A DNA stretch of 64,000 nucleotides from CBDDKW01 sp965230425 (GTDB lineage: Bacteria; Pseudomonadota; Gammaproteobacteria; UBA1113). Positions 26,547-37,147 of the stretch are shown here, piece by piece. The stretch lies in assembly GCA_965230425.1 (NCBI GenBank), contig CBDDKW010000021.1, positions 1-64,000 of the forward strand, written 5' to 3'. The position numbers were made by a program, and so were the translations under genes. The notes beneath the pieces were generated by a model, which worked only from the letters and a program-made list of their open reading frames with translations, had not been told where the DNA came from and ran no database searches. How positions within the stretch are numbered: position 1 is the first letter of the stretch; each line of letters begins with the position of its first letter.

Positions 26547-27266
26547 ATGTATAAGAGTACACATCAACCAAAAATTGCAGTGATTACAGGAGCTAGCCAG
26601 GGTATAGGGAACGCTATGTCAGAATATTTTGCTAAACAAGGGTATCATTTGGCATTGATATCCCGTAATAGTGCAAAGCTCCAGGCTTTGCAAACTGAAT
26701 TACAGGTTGCTCATAATATTAAAGCGATTACTTATCCCACAGATGTGTCTGAGAGTGCCGCTGTCCAGTCTACAATACAAGCTGTTATTAATGACTATGG
26801 GCATATAGATGTCCTATTCAACAATGCTGGTATTGCCTATAGAGGGACGAGTGAGATCGAAATTGAAAAATTTGAGGCAATGGTGCAGGTAAATTTGTTA
26901 GGTGCATTTTATGTACTACATGCAGCGATACCGTATATGCGGCAGAAAAAATCTGGTTATATTTTTAATTTAGTTTCTAACTCAGGAATGACTGCACGAA
27001 AAACTGTGGGTGCCTATGCTGCTACCAAATTTGGTTTACGAGGCTATAGTGAAGCTCTTAGCAAAGAATTAGCGCCAGAAGGCATTAAAGTCACAGCTTT
27101 GCATCCAGGTTGGGTTAATACAGATATGACAAAAGATGTCAGTGTACCTAGGAATGAAATGATTCAAACAGAGGATATAGCTTTATTAGTAGATGCCTTA
27201 TTAAACTTGAGTGAATATGCACATGTACCTGATCTAAACATAAAGCCGCGTAGAATTCTGGAGTAG
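26547..27266 (+). CDS. Short-chain dehydrogenase/reductase (SDR)
   Basis: Classical SDR oxidoreductase, 239 residues, Rossmann fold. The nucleotide-binding motif is TGASQGIG (about 14-21), with NNAG near 90, a catalytic Ser in LVSNSGM and YAATK near 153-157. Sequence resembles 3-oxoacyl-ACP reductase-like enzymes, but the true fabG is at 55694 in the fatty acid operon, so the substrate here is unknown. It stands alone between the IS-bearing block and the giant repeat gene. Confidence 0.88.
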   Translation: MYKSTHQPKIAVITGASQGIGNAMSEYFAKQGYHLALISRNSAKLQALQTELQVAHNIKAITYPTDVSESAAVQSTIQAVINDYGHIDVLFNNAGIAYRGTSEIEIEKFEAMVQVNLLGAFYVLHAAIPYMRQKKSGYIFNLVSNSGMTARKTVGAYAATKFGLRGYSEALSKELAPEGIKVTALHPGWVNTDMTKDVSVPRNEMIQTEDIALLVDALLNLSEYAHVPDLNIKPRRILE

Positions 27267-27531
27267 GTTAGTAGCGTATAAATTGTGCAGTTACCTATGG
27301 ACGTTATAAGTCGATATGTTGTGATAGCTTGGATGTGATTTTGAAGGAGACCGAATTATTGTCGATGAAGGGTTAAACACAGCAGTTTGACTACCTAGCG
27401 ATAGTCAGACAAAGGCGTATTTTATTGCGAAACACACATAATTCTGTACAATATAAAATCAGTCAGAGAGCATTGAAATAAACGTATAATAACGATATTA
27501 AACGATTACAGTTTATTGAGAGGCCGAGACT

Positions 27532-30500
27532 ATGTCACTAACACACGCTACTGCTAGAGAATTACTCGCTTCAACCCAAGCAGCCCATGCGGCTTTCAAC
27601 GCCAATCCAGAAGATTTTAATAGCTTTAATGATACCGTGGTTTGGTATATCGATAGGCAAACCTCAGTGCGTCGTGAAATGATGCGGGAAATGGATTTAG
27701 CGTTTCAAGTTATTATTTTCGCATTACAGGATTTTCTAAATGAAAAAATAAAACAAAATCACGCTGAATTTATTTTGCGTTATGTTCTCGAACGGCGTTG
27801 GAAGAAAATCAAATGTGGCGAGTTTGACTTGGCAGATTTTAAAGGAAGTCACATTGAACAGCAGAACCATAAAATCGCTGCCGCACTAGCCAATAAAGAT
27901 GAGAGTGAAGAAGATATTTTACAAGGACGCATAGTCACGACAGTTCAGCCGGGTTACTACAATATTTTGCATGAGGATCAGAATAAGTCTATTAATACAT
28001 TAGACTTTATTGCGAGAAGTGCGCAACTAAATGACATTTATGTCGCCATTCTAAATGGTCAACATAACACGCCAGGTGAATTACTTTGTTGTATAAGTGC
28101 TAATTGTCGAGATGCGTGCGATATGGTGGTGTTGCTCAGTGTTGCCAAAGCATGTATGCCTATGGAGATGGTATGTAGTGAGACGGAATTTGTTAATAAG
28201 ATAAGAGCATCACTGCAAATGCAACATGGTATTGTAAACCCTGGACTTAGGAACGTCCTATCGATTTTACCATCAGCCATCCGCTATGATTTTTGCATAA
28301 CGCACTTAGGCTTAGAATGGCTAAAAAAACGCCTAAGTTTCAGTGATATGTTATATCAATTATCTCCATTAAGTAGTGAAGAACGCTTAAAATTATGTGT
28401 ATCAATATTTACTCAAGATAATGTTCGTCAGTATATTAAGACTCATGAAAATCTCAAAGAACTGCTACAGCCTTTGGAATCTAAGGAAAGAATCAAGTTA
28501 TGTATTGATGTACTACCAGCGGATTACTTAGTCGAGCTTCTCCATAAAGGGCAAGATGCCTCACATTATTCTGAGAAAGAATGTTTAGATATAAGTAAAT
28601 TTGTTGAGTTGCTTCAGATGCTTGAGGTATCTGACCGCTTGGCTTTTTGTGAGGCAGTGTTTTGTAATGAGCAATCTGATTTATTTAAGCTTAGTTTTTA
28701 TAGGCTGATCGAAATTTTAGATATACTCAATAGCCCAGATAATTGTGTAAACTTTCTGCGTAATGTTTTAGGCATGGATAAAGTAAAAAGTATAGTTAAG
28801 AATTACGAAAACGAGTTCTGTGCTGGAGAGAATAACAAAACATACTTTGAGAAACTCATTGAATTAGTTGGTAAACCTAATGCCTGGGATTTCATGGTTG
28901 ACCTATTGGAAGGCGACAAAGAAAAAATAATTAATGATGGTTATAAAATCGGTTATGCACTCGGACAATTACCAAACGGAAAAAGGCCAGTCTTTTGTAC
29001 AGAGTTGCTAACCGTAGAATTTATACGTGGCAGAGTTAGCAATGGTTACCAGGTAGAGCATATATTAGCCGCATTTCCAGAAGCGCAACGAGAAAATATT
29101 TTAATTAACTATTTCACGATACCAAGGTTTAAAGAAATATGTGAAAATGGCTCTCAACTTGGGGCTGTTTTATCAGTGTTACCAGAAAAAGATAGGCTGA
29201 AATTTTGTGTTGAATATTGTGATGAATCGTTTTTAAACAAAGTTGTCAAAGATCTAGATGACCTTCTTTATATATTAAGAGCATTAACTTTACGTGATAT
29301 AAAGCAGGTAATGAATTGGGATACAACTATACGTTTTATTCAGACACATTTGGATGGTGACACTAGTTTTGTAGCAACGCTTCATGTCATAGCATTAGAA
29401 AAACAACAGCAGGCAGCATTAAAAGAACAGTCAGCCTCAAGGTCAGTATGGGCTGAGATAGCTTCTTTGTCTAGACAAACAATTGGCAGAGTGTTAGCGC
29501 TTAGCACTAATCATGAAAAAGTAGGTAAAGCGCTTAGCGCTACTGATAGTTTCTTAAAAAATGTTGAGTCAAAGCCTAATGGTGATCGCTATGCTTTTTG
29601 CGCTAGAAAATTAAAAGACAAATCAAAGTTTAGCGAGCTCATTCCAAACTGCACTCAATTAATAAAACTATTGTGGCTGCTTCCAAGCCAAGAAAGACTA
29701 CAGTTTTGTCGAGAGGTTATTGGTGCTGATTTTATTTCCGACTTATTGAAGGATGCGGACGATTGTTTAAAACTAGTTGGCTGCATAGATGGAAAAGAGC
29801 GAGATGTTTTTTGCAGGCAAGTATTGGATATTGCTAGTAATAAAGAAAGAATTTCCTATATATATCACCCCCCAAGTCTACGCAGTGGATACGATTACTA
29901 TGGTGATAGATCATACGATTTTCCAGTAAAAAAATACAAACTTGTTGACATAGTAAAAAAACTGCACCCAGATGCGCGGGCAGCATTTTGTTTGAATTAT
30001 TTAGGTGCTGATGCTGTAACAACAATGCTTTATGATTTTAGTGAATTTAATGCATTAATGGGCTGTGTAAGATTTTATGAGCAAAAGCAACTGCGAGAAG
30101 CTATAGGAATTGATTTCATTACTCGAATCGCTCACGATCTTACAGGTGTATGTGGAGAGATAAAGTATGATATAAATGATACCTGGCAACTGCATTATCT
30201 CGATAGTGTCATTGGTTTTGATGCAGTTAAAGATATAGTAAAAAATTATAGCGCTCCTATACGGGGCATAGCGTTGTTGTTACTAAAGCTGACTGTTCGT
30301 GCTTGCAGAGTGTTTCTAATTAATATCTTGGGTGCTGAATTTATTAAACAGCTATTAAGACACCCTGGTGATTTGGTTTGTCTTCTTGATAATACACCTA
30401 AAGAAATCCACCGGGAACTTTTAATTGATTTTTTGAGCATTGAGTTTGTGTGTTCATTATTTTCACACAATATACAACATGGTTTTGATGTCAGTCAATT

Positions 30501-32928
30501 CGAGAAAATAATAAACTATTTTCCACAAGATCATGAGCGTCAAAACGTGCTTGCGATATTGGTTGGTATGAAATCATGCCTTCAACCGGGGTATGCTGCA
30601 TTTATGCAGATATTAATTGCAATTGCGAAATCGCTTAAACCTGAACATCTTTGGGATTTCTTTGATAAGTATATTGATATTGCGTTTTTTCGTTCTCATA
30701 TTGAGATTCTTACTGATCAGCAGCATAAATACTCTAATGTGAAATTTATTAACAAACTGTGTGAGCTTTTACAGTGTTTTCCTGAAGAACAGAGGTTGCA
30801 ATTTTGTCAGAAATATTGTGCTGATAATTATTTTGAAGTGGTTTATTTAAGTGATGAAGTTAATGAGTTTTCGGATTTGAAAGGTGTTAATCGGTTTCGC
30901 AGCTTCCCAATAACAGCATCTACTTTTGTCGAAGAATATGGAATAAAATATATTAAAAGTTTATTTCAATTATTTAATGTATTTCCGGCTACTGATTTTC
31001 TCGAAATATGTAAAATAATTGGCGATAAACTCATTCGAATGATCTGTGGCGGTAGAGATAATTTTTCTAAAAGTTTACATCTCCTAGATGTCAATAAATG
31101 GCAATGTTTTTTTGATATGGTGCTTGGGATTTCCTATCTAAAAGAACTTAGCATATATGATAACCACGGTGTTAATAGATTTAATATGCCAATTTCAGAT
31201 ATATGTGACTATGAAAACCCCATGAAGTTTAATCAAAAGATTCAATACTTCATTCCGCTTGTTAGAAGTTTATTGCGTGATAATATGAATTTATGGGATA
31301 TATTATCTAAAATGAGTTGGTCATTTAATAAAATTATTTTTCTATTACGCTTGGTTGACATTGATTTATTTGAATTAACCGATGATTTATATGAAGCAGA
31401 TGAAGTGATTGAGAAAAGAGAAACATTATTACACCGCTTTCCTCAAGATAAACAAGATTATGTTAAACAATTAATCATATTGATAGGGTGTGAAGTTGCA
31501 GAGAAAATAATCAAAAAATTAGATAAATCTGCTGATTTATTTTCTGCACTTACTAGAAGCGTGCTTAATCACCTCAAATACATTATCAATATTTTTGTTC
31601 CATGTTCTGTCATGCAGGTACCATACCCTTATCGTGACCCTTCATATGTCAAGTTATTTCAGGAAGTAGGCGAGTTCACATATTTATACAGAAGAGTTAT
31701 GAATCAGTTCTCCTTGCGTAAGTCAAATGCAAGTACAGGTAAGGTGGAAAAGCCGTTGCTGCATCCTTTGAATGGTGTTGTAGATGAAGAAAACAGACCA
31801 TTATTGTTCTCGGCTGTTGACGCTAAGCTTCCAAGTTTAATTTGGCCATTATTAGTCAAGGGGCTCGATACAAAAAAGAAAGTGTATACCTTTTTATTTT
31901 TTGGCCGAACTGCCTATGATATAGCAAAAGATATTGCCAAAAAAAATCCAAAAATGCGAAAACTATTACCTTTACTTGATCCGCAATTAGATGAGCATCC
32001 TTTATTGAAAGAATGTGATAAATGTTTAATACCCTCTGAATTACCTCAGTCAGCAGCTCAAACATCATCCATGCCTGCTAAGGATATTGAGGCAAGTAAA
32101 GTGATATCTTTGAGTGAAGGGCATTATAGCTCTTCTAGTTTAAGCCAAGAGCAATCAACATCTGCATCTCAGAGGGCTAAAAAAGATGGTGTGATTAGTT
32201 TAACCGATAATGCTGAGTTTATGTCTGCTCAATCATTTGACAAAGCTTATTATGCGTTTCCACAAATTCAAAGCAAGGCTAATGAAATTACTGATACAGA
32301 TGTGCGTGAAGCAGTAAAGATCCGCTTATTGCAAAAATTCAGGGCATTTTGTGAGTTACAAGCTGAGCGAGAGCCGCAAGGCAAGCAAACGTGGCTTGAT
32401 CGGGCAAAAGAGACGGAAGCAAAATTAATAGCTAAGCAAGATTGGGATGCAGTACAACGACAATGCGCACTGCGTGAGCAAGCTGCTAGCTCAGCGAGTT
32501 CAGAGACTCATCAGTGCACAACTACACCTCCTGCGGCTGTCAGTAGTACTGCAACGAATAGTTCAAGTTCATCAAGTGCGGGTGATTCATATTCTACGGC
32601 AGCTACTGTTTTGGGAACTACAGTGACGGGAAGTGCATCAGCCAGCGTTGAATTTACACAAGCCCCGGATGTTAGTGATGCAGCGCCAAGTGGAGCTACG
32701 CCTGCACCAATGGTAGCTACAGAAAGTCAAGCTGCTGGAATGCATTCATCTGTGACTGATGATACAACTTCCTCTGCTGGACTAATGAGCCGTTTAGGTG
32801 CCTTACCAGCTCCAATAGCTGATGAACCTGCTCGTTTTACAAGTGTTGTTAGTCCAAGTCCAGCATCTACTGATTCAGGCAGGTCAACAGGTATGAGTAT
32901 GAGGCCGGGACAAGCAGATGCAAGTTAA
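27532..32928 (+). CDS. Giant 1798-residue solenoid repeat protein, candidate effector
   Basis: No family recognised. After an N-terminal helical part (1-240), about 18 degenerate repeats of 33-40 residues run from about 243 to 1170. The consensus is L-x2-L-P-x3-R-L-x-F-C-x3-L-G-x-D-F-I-x2-L-x4-D-L-x2-L; clear copies begin LSVLPEKDRLKFC, LWLLPSQERLQFC and LQCFPEEQRLQFC. A single ankyrin-like repeat lies near 1415-1475. A charged helical segment (about 1590-1650) and a Ser/Thr/Ala-rich low-complexity tail (about 1505-1580 and 1655-1798) follow. No signal peptide or membrane helix is seen. GAGAGG precedes the ATG. Size, solenoid and disordered tail resemble intracellular-pathogen effectors, which is inference. 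Confidence 0.75.
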   Translation: MSLTHATARELLASTQAAHAAFNANPEDFNSFNDTVVWYIDRQTSVRREMMREMDLAFQVIIFALQDFLNEKIKQNHAEFILRYVLERRWKKIKCGEFDLADFKGSHIEQQNHKIAAALANKDESEEDILQGRIVTTVQPGYYNILHEDQNKSINTLDFIARSAQLNDIYVAILNGQHNTPGELLCCISANCRDACDMVVLLSVAKACMPMEMVCSETEFVNKIRASLQMQHGIVNPGLRNVLSILPSAIRYDFCITHLGLEWLKKRLSFSDMLYQLSPLSSEERLKLCVSIFTQDNVRQYIKTHENLKELLQPLESKERIKLCIDVLPADYLVELLHKGQDASHYSEKECLDISKFVELLQMLEVSDRLAFCEAVFCNEQSDLFKLSFYRLIEILDILNSPDNCVNFLRNVLGMDKVKSIVKNYENEFCAGENNKTYFEKLIELVGKPNAWDFMVDLLEGDKEKIINDGYKIGYALGQLPNGKRPVFCTELLTVEFIRGRVSNGYQVEHILAAFPEAQRENILINYFTIPRFKEICENGSQLGAVLSVLPEKDRLKFCVEYCDESFLNKVVKDLDDLLYILRALTLRDIKQVMNWDTTIRFIQTHLDGDTSFVATLHVIALEKQQQAALKEQSASRSVWAEIASLSRQTIGRVLALSTNHEKVGKALSATDSFLKNVESKPNGDRYAFCARKLKDKSKFSELIPNCTQLIKLLWLLPSQERLQFCREVIGADFISDLLKDADDCLKLVGCIDGKERDVFCRQVLDIASNKERISYIYHPPSLRSGYDYYGDRSYDFPVKKYKLVDIVKKLHPDARAAFCLNYLGADAVTTMLYDFSEFNALMGCVRFYEQKQLREAIGIDFITRIAHDLTGVCGEIKYDINDTWQLHYLDSVIGFDAVKDIVKNYSAPIRGIALLLLKLTVRACRVFLINILGAEFIKQLLRHPGDLVCLLDNTPKEIHRELLIDFLSIEFVCSLFSHNIQHGFDVSQFEKIINYFPQDHERQNVLAILVGMKSCLQPGYAAFMQILIAIAKSLKPEHLWDFFDKYIDIAFFRSHIEILTDQQHKYSNVKFINKLCELLQCFPEEQRLQFCQKYCADNYFEVVYLSDEVNEFSDLKGVNRFRSFPITASTFVEEYGIKYIKSLFQLFNVFPATDFLEICKIIGDKLIRMICGGRDNFSKSLHLLDVNKWQCFFDMVLGISYLKELSIYDNHGVNRFNMPISDICDYENPMKFNQKIQYFIPLVRSLLRDNMNLWDILSKMSWSFNKIIFLLRLVDIDLFELTDDLYEADEVIEKRETLLHRFPQDKQDYVKQLIILIGCEVAEKIIKKLDKSADLFSALTRSVLNHLKYIINIFVPCSVMQVPYPYRDPSYVKLFQEVGEFTYLYRRVMNQFSLRKSNASTGKVEKPLLHPLNGVVDEENRPLLFSAVDAKLPSLIWPLLVKGLDTKKKVYTFLFFGRTAYDIAKDIAKKNPKMRKLLPLLDPQLDEHPLLKECDKCLIPSELPQSAAQTSSMPAKDIEASKVISLSEGHYSSSSLSQEQSTSASQRAKKDGVISLTDNAEFMSAQSFDKAYYAFPQIQSKANEITDTDVREAVKIRLLQKFRAFCELQAEREPQGKQTWLDRAKETEAKLIAKQDWDAVQRQCALREQAASSASSETHQCTTTPPAAVSSTATNSSSSSSAGDSYSTAATVLGTTVTGSASASVEFTQAPDVSDAAPSGATPAPMVATESQAAGMHSSVTDDTTSSAGLMSRLGALPAPIADEPARFTSVVSPSPASTDSGRSTGMSMRPGQADAS

Positions 32929-33507
32929 CTATTGATTAGAGCTAAGAGCAACTGTATTCATATACTCAATCCAGGCTTGTACTTGTTTTTTGTCAATGGG
33001 GATATCTTGCATGATAAAGGCTGGACCACGCCAAGCTTGTTGGACCACATAAAAAGCATGTGTGCCTTTTATGGCTTTGAATAAAGTGGCTTCGCCTTGC
33101 TGAGTCTTTTCATAGCGGCCACAATATTGAATAAATAGCACAGCATTTGCTTCTTTTTTTGCGCCCGCTGCCGCTGATATCATATGGCCTTTATAGCCAT
33201 GACAGAGTGGGGCGGCTAATTCTGCAATACGTAAGAGAAAAGACTCGGGAGTAAAGGTTTCACCTTGATTAAAAATTTGCACAGTGATCATGTGTTGCCA
33301 ATTTTCAACGGTTTGGCCTTTTGGCACATATTCAGCAATGCTCATAGCATGATTAGCTGCTTGATAACCTAGTTGCCAATCTAAAGGTATGGGTACATAG
33401 AGTATCGCTGGATCAGTTGTAGCCTTGTGTTCAGTAATCATACTGCCGGCATAGGTGATACTGGTGTAAATAGTCATTACCAAGCATAATAAAATACTTC
33501 TCAGCAT
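32929..33507 (-). CDS. Secreted or periplasmic protein of unknown function
   Basis: 192 residues. A signal peptide (about 1-20, ending ITYAG) is followed by a soluble domain with SIAEYVPKGQTVENWQHMIT and two later cysteines (LCHGYKGH, IQYCGRY) that could form a disulfide. This pattern is seen in small exported proteins of Legionella-like bacteria, but I cannot name the family. It converges on the giant repeat gene; the two stop codons are adjacent (32928/32929) with no terminator between. Confidence 0.7.
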   Translation of the reverse strand: MLRSILLCLVMTIYTSITYAGSMITEHKATTDPAILYVPIPLDWQLGYQAANHAMSIAEYVPKGQTVENWQHMITVQIFNQGETFTPESFLLRIAELAAPLCHGYKGHMISAAAGAKKEANAVLFIQYCGRYEKTQQGEATLFKAIKGTHAFYVVQQAWRGPAFIMQDIPIDKKQVQAWIEYMNTVALSSNQ

Positions 33508-33535
33508 GATGATTTCCTATAGGTATATAATTTTA

Positions 33536-33943
33536 TTAACTGAGTTTAAGTATGAGAGTTTTAAACTCTAAAAGGTCATCAAGATGATGTTTAACTACAC
33601 TGTGTATAATATCAAGGTTTAAATCTTGATAGATATGGATAGCAATATTTCTAAAACCAACCATTTTTTGTAGTTTATTAGATAAATTTTCATTTATAAT
33701 ATCAGCAGATTCAAGTAATTCAAATACATCACGAGAAGTCTGCGGAATACCTAATTTTCTGATCCGGACTATATGAGTAGCAAGATCAATTGCGGCTTGG
33801 CAGGCACGCTGTATATTAAGTATAAGTGCATCTTGTCGGGTATAATCGTCATTAATGGTGTCTGGATCTTTATTATATTCTTCTAGTGCACGTTTAATAC
33901 AATTTTCAATGATTTCTGCTTTATTAATAATGACATCATTCAT
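33536..33943 (-). CDS. hepT: HepT-like toxin (DUF86)
   Basis: 135 residues, all-helical HEPN ribonuclease of the HepT family. The catalytic R-x4-H motif with the following Tyr is intact: R98-N-I-A-I-H103-I-Y105. In known pairs the partner MntA adenylylates this Tyr to silence the toxin. It overlaps mntA by 4 bases (ATGA). Intact active-site residues suggest a working module. Confidence 0.88.
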   Translation of the reverse strand: MNDVIINKAEIIENCIKRALEEYNKDPDTINDDYTRQDALILNIQRACQAAIDLATHIVRIRKLGIPQTSRDVFELLESADIINENLSNKLQKMVGFRNIAIHIYQDLNLDIIHSVVKHHLDDLLEFKTLILKLS

Positions 33944-34359
33944 TTACGGATGACTCCACTTTTTTTTATATCTTTTAAGATAAGTGCACGTTCATCATTT
34001 AGATCAAAGTACATAGCATATGCTAATGTTTCAAAATTATCGCAGCTATTTACATCTTTAGTAAATATTCTTATACATTGGCTAATAATTTGGTAGCGTA
34101 ACACAGTTGATGCATTATTCAAATGGATTAAGTCAATATTTTTTTTTATTTTGTTTGCTATTACTGTGCTAATATCCCAGTGGTCAACACTGATTGATGC
34201 TTGAGTTGTTAAGTATGCAATATCAACATCACTTTTATCTGTAGCATGGCCACTCGCATAACTACCAAAAACATAAATTCCGCATAAATTTGGTATATGT
34301 TGGATAAGCGTGTCATTTATTAATTTAATTTCATTTTTATCCAACTTCATCTCAATCAA
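33940..34359 (-). CDS. mntA: MntA-like nucleotidyltransferase antitoxin
   Basis: 139 residues, minimal nucleotidyltransferase. Motif GSYASGHATDKSDVDIAYL (32-50) has Gly-Ser and the two metal-binding Asp at 44 and 46. It is paired with HepT immediately downstream. Its ATG overlaps the acnA stop by 4 bases, so it is probably translated by coupling to acnA; an in-frame ATG nine bases later is an alternative. Confidence 0.88.
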   Translation of the reverse strand: MIEMKLDKNEIKLINDTLIQHIPNLCGIYVFGSYASGHATDKSDVDIAYLTTQASISVDHWDISTVIANKIKKNIDLIHLNNASTVLRYQIISQCIRIFTKDVNSCDNFETLAYAMYFDLNDERALILKDIKKSGVIRK

Positions 34360-37043
34360 CCTTCCCGCGCTAAATTACGCAGTACATAATGCAATATACC
34401 TTCATTGCGGTAGTAATTTAACTCATCCTCTGTATCGATGCGGCAGAGTAATTCAGCTTCATCGCAGCTACCATCTTCGCGATGGATAACGAGTTTAAGT
34501 TTAGCACGTGGTTGTAGGTTATCAGCGATACCAATGACATCAAAGGTTTCTTTACCGGTGATATTTAAGCTTTTACGAGTATTGCCTTGAGTAAACTCTA
34601 GCGGAATAACCCCCATGCCAATTAAGTTAGAACGGTGAATACGTTCATAGCTTTCCGTGATCACGGCTTTTACGCCTAAGAGTAATGTGCCTTTAGCAGC
34701 CCAGTCACGGGATGAACCTGTGCCGTATTCTTTACCGGCGATAACCACTAAAGGTGTGTTATCTGCTTGGTATTTCATTGAAGCATCGTAAATCGACATG
34801 ACTTCACCATTGGGAATATAAGTAGTAAAGCCACCCTCTGTACCTGGCGCCATTTCATTACGAATACGGATATTACCAAAGGTACCACGCATCATGACTT
34901 CATGATTACCGCGACGAGAGCCAAAGGAATTAAAATCTCTGATTTCTACATTATGTTCGCGTAGGAATTTACCGGCAGGACTGTCAGCTTTAATAGCACC
35001 AGCAGGGGAAATATGATCAGTGGTCACACTATCGCCTAATATAGCCAGTGCGCGAGCGCCTTGAATATTTGCTAAAGGTTTTAACTCATCACTCATGCCG
35101 ACAAAATAGGGTGGGTGTTGTACATAGGTAGATTCATCTTGCCATTCATAGGTTTTACTTTGCGGTACTTTAATGGCTTGCCAATCAGCATCACCTTTAA
35201 ATACATCAGCGTATTGTTCTTTAAACATGTGGTTATTGATAACCCGAGTTACTTCATCAGCGACTTCTGCATTGCTGGGCCATATATCTTTTAAATAAAC
35301 GGGGTTGCCGGCTTGATCTTCACCTAAGGCATCTTGGGTTAAATCAATGCGTGTTGTGCCTGCTAAGGCAAAGGCAACTACGAGAGGAGGCGAGGCTAAC
35401 CAGTTTGCTTTTACCTGTGGATGCACGCGGCCTTCAAAGTTACGATTACCGGATAAGACTGAGGAAACAATTAAATCGCCTTCGTCAACAGCCGCGCTGA
35501 CTGCATCAGGTAGTGGGCCTGAATTACCAATACAGGTAGTACAGCCATAACCTACGAGGTTAAAACCTAATTCATCTAAATAGGTCTGTAGGCCGGCTTT
35601 TTCTAAATAATCTGTAACTACCTTAGAACCAGGTGCAAGAGAGCTTTTTACCCATGGTTTGCGATTTAAGCCTTTTTCTAATGCTTTTTTCGCCACTAGG
35701 CCAGCCGCCATCAATGCACTTGGGTTTGATGTATTGGTACAACTAGTAATAGCAGCAATGACCACATCGCCATGGTTTAAAGTAAAGTCTGCATCCTTGG
35801 CAGGAATACCTTGTTCTATATCAGCAGTACGGCCTTGGTCTGCAACAGTTTGCTCAAAGGCTTGACGCATATTGCTTAAGACAACGCGATCTTGTGGACG
35901 TTTCGGTCCGGCAAGGCTAGGTTGTACTGTATCTAAATCTAATTCTAAGGTGTCTGTGAAAACTGGATCCGGGGTATTTTCATCATGCCATAAGCCTTGG
36001 GCTTTACAGTACGCTTCAACTAAGGCAATGGTATCATCATCGCGGCCGGTTAAATGCATATAGTTCAAGGTTTCTTGATCGATAGGGAAGAAACCACAGG
36101 TTGCACCATATTCAGGTGCCATATTCGAAATGGTTGCACGGTCGGCTAAAGGTAATTGATTTAAACCCGGACCAAAAAATTCTACAAACTTACCTACAAC
36201 ACCGCGCTTACGCAACATTTCGGTGACGGTTAATACTAAATCTGTAGCGATAATACCTTCACGTAATTTACCGGTGAGTTTCATACCGATGACTTCTGGT
36301 ATCACCATAGTAATAGGTTGGCCAAGCATGGCAGCTTCTGCTTCAATACCACCGACACCCCAACCGAGGACGCCTAGACCATTGATCATAGTGGTGTGGC
36401 TATCAGTGCCTACTAAAGTATCGGGATAAGCGATGGTCTTGCCATCGACTTGTTTTGTCCAGACGGCTTTTGCTAAATGCTCTAAATTTACTTGGTGACA
36501 AATACCAGTACCGGGTGGTACAACACGGAAGTTACTGAAGGCAGTTTGTCCCCAGCGTAAGAATTCATAACGTTCACGGTTACGTTCCATTTCGCGTTCA
36601 ACATTGGCTTGGAAGGCTTTACTGCTCGCGAAACTATCTACTTGTACTGAGTGATCGATAACTAAGTCTACGGGGATGAGTGGATTAATTTTATCTGCAT
36701 CTGCCTGAAGATTGCGCATTGCGGCACGCATGGCTGCTAAATCAACCACCGCAGGTACACCGGTGAAGTCTTGCATCAGTACGCGGGCAGGGCGGTAAGC
36801 AATTTCATGTTGTGAGGTTTTATTATTTAACCAATCTGCCACAGCTTTAATATCATCAGTAGTCACTGATTGACCATCAACATGGCGCAGTAAGTTTTCT
36901 AATAAGACTTTTAAGGAGAAGGGTAAGCGACTGAAATCACCATAGCCTGCCTCAATGGCAGCGGGGATACTGAAGTAGTCGTAAGATTGTTCGTTAACAG
37001 ATAGGCTACGGTGGGTATTTAAGTCGGCTGAAGTCACAGGCAT
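34356..37043 (-). CDS. acnA: Aconitate hydratase A
   Basis: Interconverts citrate and isocitrate in the TCA cycle. 895 residues, normal for the AcnA/IRP type. The three [4Fe-4S] ligand cysteines lie in TSCTNTSNPS and GYGCTTCIGNSGPL. The C-terminal swivel domain carries GAGSSRDWA-like sequence (YGTGSSRDWAAKGTLLLGVK). AGGAG abuts the ATG almost without spacing. A toxin-antitoxin pair is fused to its 3' end by overlapping codons, which is unusual. Confidence 0.97.
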   Translation of the reverse strand: MPVTSADLNTHRSLSVNEQSYDYFSIPAAIEAGYGDFSRLPFSLKVLLENLLRHVDGQSVTTDDIKAVADWLNNKTSQHEIAYRPARVLMQDFTGVPAVVDLAAMRAAMRNLQADADKINPLIPVDLVIDHSVQVDSFASSKAFQANVEREMERNRERYEFLRWGQTAFSNFRVVPPGTGICHQVNLEHLAKAVWTKQVDGKTIAYPDTLVGTDSHTTMINGLGVLGWGVGGIEAEAAMLGQPITMVIPEVIGMKLTGKLREGIIATDLVLTVTEMLRKRGVVGKFVEFFGPGLNQLPLADRATISNMAPEYGATCGFFPIDQETLNYMHLTGRDDDTIALVEAYCKAQGLWHDENTPDPVFTDTLELDLDTVQPSLAGPKRPQDRVVLSNMRQAFEQTVADQGRTADIEQGIPAKDADFTLNHGDVVIAAITSCTNTSNPSALMAAGLVAKKALEKGLNRKPWVKSSLAPGSKVVTDYLEKAGLQTYLDELGFNLVGYGCTTCIGNSGPLPDAVSAAVDEGDLIVSSVLSGNRNFEGRVHPQVKANWLASPPLVVAFALAGTTRIDLTQDALGEDQAGNPVYLKDIWPSNAEVADEVTRVINNHMFKEQYADVFKGDADWQAIKVPQSKTYEWQDESTYVQHPPYFVGMSDELKPLANIQGARALAILGDSVTTDHISPAGAIKADSPAGKFLREHNVEIRDFNSFGSRRGNHEVMMRGTFGNIRIRNEMAPGTEGGFTTYIPNGEVMSIYDASMKYQADNTPLVVIAGKEYGTGSSRDWAAKGTLLLGVKAVITESYERIHRSNLIGMGVIPLEFTQGNTRKSLNITGKETFDVIGIADNLQPRAKLKLVIHREDGSCDEAELLCRIDTEDELNYYRNEGILHYVLRNLAREG

Positions 37044-37147
37044 CTCCTCTTGCTTAGCATGCTGTTAAAGCGCGGCTAGGGCACTTAACTAGTCTGATTT
37101 ATCTGCATAGGAGTATAGCATAGAAGCCAGCGTTTGTGATGGCCGAC

